10,031 bases of DNA, taken from positions 1-10,031 of the forward strand of contig JAUQQB010000073.1 in NCBI GenBank assembly GCA_030550075.1. Reading direction: 5' to 3'. The notes beneath the pieces are model-generated. The model ran no database searches. It saw only the letters and a program-made list of their open reading frames with translations, and was not told the origin of the DNA. Shown in pieces: positions 7,986 through 10,031 of this stretch; the first letter of the stretch is position 1; the number at the start of each line of letters is the position of its first letter. This DNA is from Chloroflexota bacterium. Lineage in GTDB: Bacteria; Chloroflexota; Anaerolineae; Thermoflexales; Thermoflexaceae. The translations under genes and the position numbers were made by a program.

Positions 7986-10031
7986 ATGGACCTGCGCCAA
8001 CACGAAGGGATGATCCCCAAGCGTCTTGCCCGTCTGATCGATCTGGCCTGCAATTTGTGGTGGACATGGCAACCGGACGCCCAGCGGTTGTTCCAGCGCC
8101 TGGACCCGGTGCTCTGGGAAGAGGTGCGGCATAACCCGGTGGCCCTGCTTCGACAGATCGAGCGGGCCCGCCTCAACGCCGCGACCCAGAGCCCTGCCTA
8201 CCTGGAGCTCTACGATCGGATCTTGGCGGAGTTTGATCGAGCGCTCACCGGGGAGACCTGGTTCGAACGAACCTTCCCGGAGCACACAGGGGTCACCATT
8301 GCGTATTTCTCCACCGAGTTCGGCATCCATGAAGCCTTCCCGGCTTACGCCGGCGGCCTGGGGGTGCTCGCAGGAGATTCTTTAAAGGAAGCCAGCGACC
8401 TGGGGCTCCCCATGGTGGGTGTGGGCTTACTGTATCAGCACGGCTATTTCACTCAGCGCATCACCGAGGACGGCTGGCAGGAGGCCGTGTATGAACGCCT
8501 GGATCTGGAGAACCTCCCGCTCTCGCTGGTGACCGGCTCAGACGGACAACCCCTGAAGGTGGAAGTGGCCATCGCGGGCCGCCCGGTTCGGGCCCAGGTC
8601 TGGCGTCTGCAGATCGGGCGGATCCCCCTTTACCTCCTGGACACCAATTTTCCTGACAACGCCCCGGCGGATCGGGAGCTTTCCGCCCGGCTCTACGATG
8701 GGGATCCGGAGCGGCGCATCGCCCAGGAGATGATCCTGGGGATCGGCGGCGTGCGAATGCTGCGCGCCCTGGGCGTGCACCCGGCCGTCTGGCATCTGAA
8801 TGAGGGTCACTCCGCGTTCTCGATCCTGGAACGGTTGCGAGAGTACATCGCCGAAGGTCTCTCCTTTGAAGAGGCCGCCGCACGGGTGCGGGAGACCACC
8901 GTGTTCACCACGCACACCCCCGTCCCCGCTGGCCATGACCGGTTCTCCTTCACGCTGGTCGAAAAGGCGTTCGCTGGCTACTGGGAACAGCTGGGGCTAT
9001 CGTTCCAGGAGTTCTGCGAGCTGGCCCGTCAGGACGAGCCCTGGGGGCCGACGTTCAATATGACCGCCCTGGCTCTTCGTTTTTCGGATCACCGGAATGC
9101 GGTGAGCGAGCTGCATGGCCGGGTGACCCGCCGGATGTGGGCACATTTGTGGCCGGATCGCCCGGTCGAGGAAGTTCCCATCCGCCATATCACCAATGGC
9201 GTTCACATCGGGACATGGCTGGCGCGCCGGATGCGGGTGCTTTACCAGCGCTATCTGGGGCCGGACTGGATGGAACGCCTCGATGATCCCACCCTCTGGG
9301 AAAAGGTGCTGGAGATCCCGGATGAAGAGCTGTGGACCATCCGGCGTCATCTCAAGCGCAAGCTGGTCGCCTTCATGCGTGAGCGGGCGCGGCGACGCTG
9401 GCAACGGAATCGCGTGTCCCCCGTCCAGATCGTGGCTGCGGGAGTGCTCCTGGATCCCTACGCCCTCACCATTGGCTTCGCCCGACGATTCGCCCTCTAC
9501 AAGCGGGCGTATCTGCTTTTCCGGGATCCCGATCGCCTGCGGCGGCTGGTGAACGACCCTCACCGCCCCGTTCAGATCATCCTGGCCGGGAAAGCGCATC
9601 CGGCCGACGAGCCGGCCAAACGAATGATCCAGGAGATCTACCGTCTGATCAAAGATCCCTCCTTTGGCGGAAGGATTGTCTTCATTGAGGATTACGACAT
9701 GGAGGTGGCCCGCTACCTGGTGCAGGGGGTGGATGTCTGGCTGAACACGCCGCGCCGGCCGCTGGAGGCCAGTGGCACCAGCGGCCAGAAGGCCGCCCTC
9801 AACGGGGTGCTGAACCTGAGCGTGCTCGATGGCTGGTGGCGGGAAGGGTACAATGGGGCCAATGGCTGGGCCATCGGGGAGGATCGAGAGTATGAGGATC
9901 CGGATGCTCAGGATGCGGCCGACGCCGCCTCGCTGTATGAGCTGCTGGAGAACACGGTGGTGCCTCTTTACTACGATGTGGAAGCTGATGGGATCCCCCA
10001 TCGCTGGCTGCGTATGGTGAAGGAGTCCATC
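7986..10031 (+). CDS. glgP: Alpha-glucan (glycogen/maltodextrin) phosphorylase, partial
   Basis: The 682 visible residues belong to GT35 phosphorylases, cytoplasmic PLP enzymes that release glucose 1-phosphate from alpha-1,4-glucans. The subtype is the one with an N-terminal DUF3417-like region (about 12-110; LACNLWWTWQPDAQRLF at 20-36, then HNPVALL). Next come FSTEFGIHEAFPAYAGGLGVLAGD (starting at 108) and WHLNEGHSAFS (269-279). HTPVPAGHDRF (310-320) and GFARRFALYKRA (497-508, the phosphate/PLP region) follow. LAGKAHPAD (533-541) leads to EASGTSGQKAALNG (594-607), where Lys602 is the expected PLP lysine, and VLDGWWREGYNG. The family is usually about 850 residues, so the last fifth is beyond the window. 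The ATG at 7986 has GGAGG 5 nt upstream. The gene is divergent from the isomerase operon and carries a sugar-regulator-like operator. Substrate chain length (glycogen or short maltodextrin) cannot be read from the sequence. Confidence 0.95.
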   Translation, partial: MDLRQHEGMIPKRLARLIDLACNLWWTWQPDAQRLFQRLDPVLWEEVRHNPVALLRQIERARLNAATQSPAYLELYDRILAEFDRALTGETWFERTFPEHTGVTIAYFSTEFGIHEAFPAYAGGLGVLAGDSLKEASDLGLPMVGVGLLYQHGYFTQRITEDGWQEAVYERLDLENLPLSLVTGSDGQPLKVEVAIAGRPVRAQVWRLQIGRIPLYLLDTNFPDNAPADRELSARLYDGDPERRIAQEMILGIGGVRMLRALGVHPAVWHLNEGHSAFSILERLREYIAEGLSFEEAAARVRETTVFTTHTPVPAGHDRFSFTLVEKAFAGYWEQLGLSFQEFCELARQDEPWGPTFNMTALALRFSDHRNAVSELHGRVTRRMWAHLWPDRPVEEVPIRHITNGVHIGTWLARRMRVLYQRYLGPDWMERLDDPTLWEKVLEIPDEELWTIRRHLKRKLVAFMRERARRRWQRNRVSPVQIVAAGVLLDPYALTIGFARRFALYKRAYLLFRDPDRLRRLVNDPHRPVQIILAGKAHPADEPAKRMIQEIYRLIKDPSFGGRIVFIEDYDMEVARYLVQGVDVWLNTPRRPLEASGTSGQKAALNGVLNLSVLDGWWREGYNGANGWAIGEDREYEDPDAQDAADAASLYELLENTVVPLYYDVEADGIPHRWLRMVKESI

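Noticed and set aside
8997..10001. Minus-strand open frame (334 codons) inside glgP
   Set aside because: The plus strand encodes the complete core motifs of a GT35 phosphorylase here; the minus frame shows no recognisable domain.

Overview
This is a gene-dense, GC-rich bacterial window (judged by eye; base composition was not computed) with strong Shine-Dalgarno sequences (AGGAGG or GGAGG) before most genes. The gene set is mostly central carbon metabolism: an AcnA-type aconitase, a dihydrolipoamide dehydrogenase, a bifunctional phosphoglucose/phosphomannose isomerase, and an alpha-glucan phosphorylase with a DUF3417-type N-terminus. That phosphorylase subtype and the fused isomerase are common in thermophilic bacteria and archaea. 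A Chloroflexota-like thermophile would fit, but this is an inference from gene style; no rRNA or other taxonomic marker is present.

Layout, left to right. (1) 1-372, minus: start of a bacterioferritin-like diiron protein, cut by the window edge. (2) 373-548: a spacer holding two strong hairpins directly after the aconitase stop. (3) 549-3320, minus: acnA, with a recognisable extended -10 promoter near 3407-3435. (4) 3551-4237, plus: a predicted lipoprotein of unknown function with a 2 x 72-bp tandem repeat. Its 3' end contains a perfect hairpin and runs 59 bp into the convergent lpd gene. (5) 7608 down to 4179, minus: a likely operon in the order phosphoglucose/phosphomannose isomerase, mntA antitoxin, hepT toxin, lpd. 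A toxin-antitoxin pair is thus inserted between two housekeeping genes. (6) 7609-7985: a divergent control region with a promoter for the operon on one strand and, on the other, a candidate promoter plus a 12-bp LacI-type palindrome for the phosphorylase. (7) 7986-10031, plus: glgP, running off the right edge.

The phosphorylase yields glucose 1-phosphate from glucan and the isomerase interconverts hexose 6-phosphates, so the two divergent units handle adjoining steps of glycogen and sugar metabolism. Lpd and aconitase serve the 2-oxoacid dehydrogenases and the TCA cycle. I see no CRISPR array, tRNA, rRNA, insertion sequence or prophage. I also see no obviously new multi-gene system. The most interesting signals are the operator at glgP, the embedded MntA-HepT module, and the U-tract-less hairpins placed right after stop codons.
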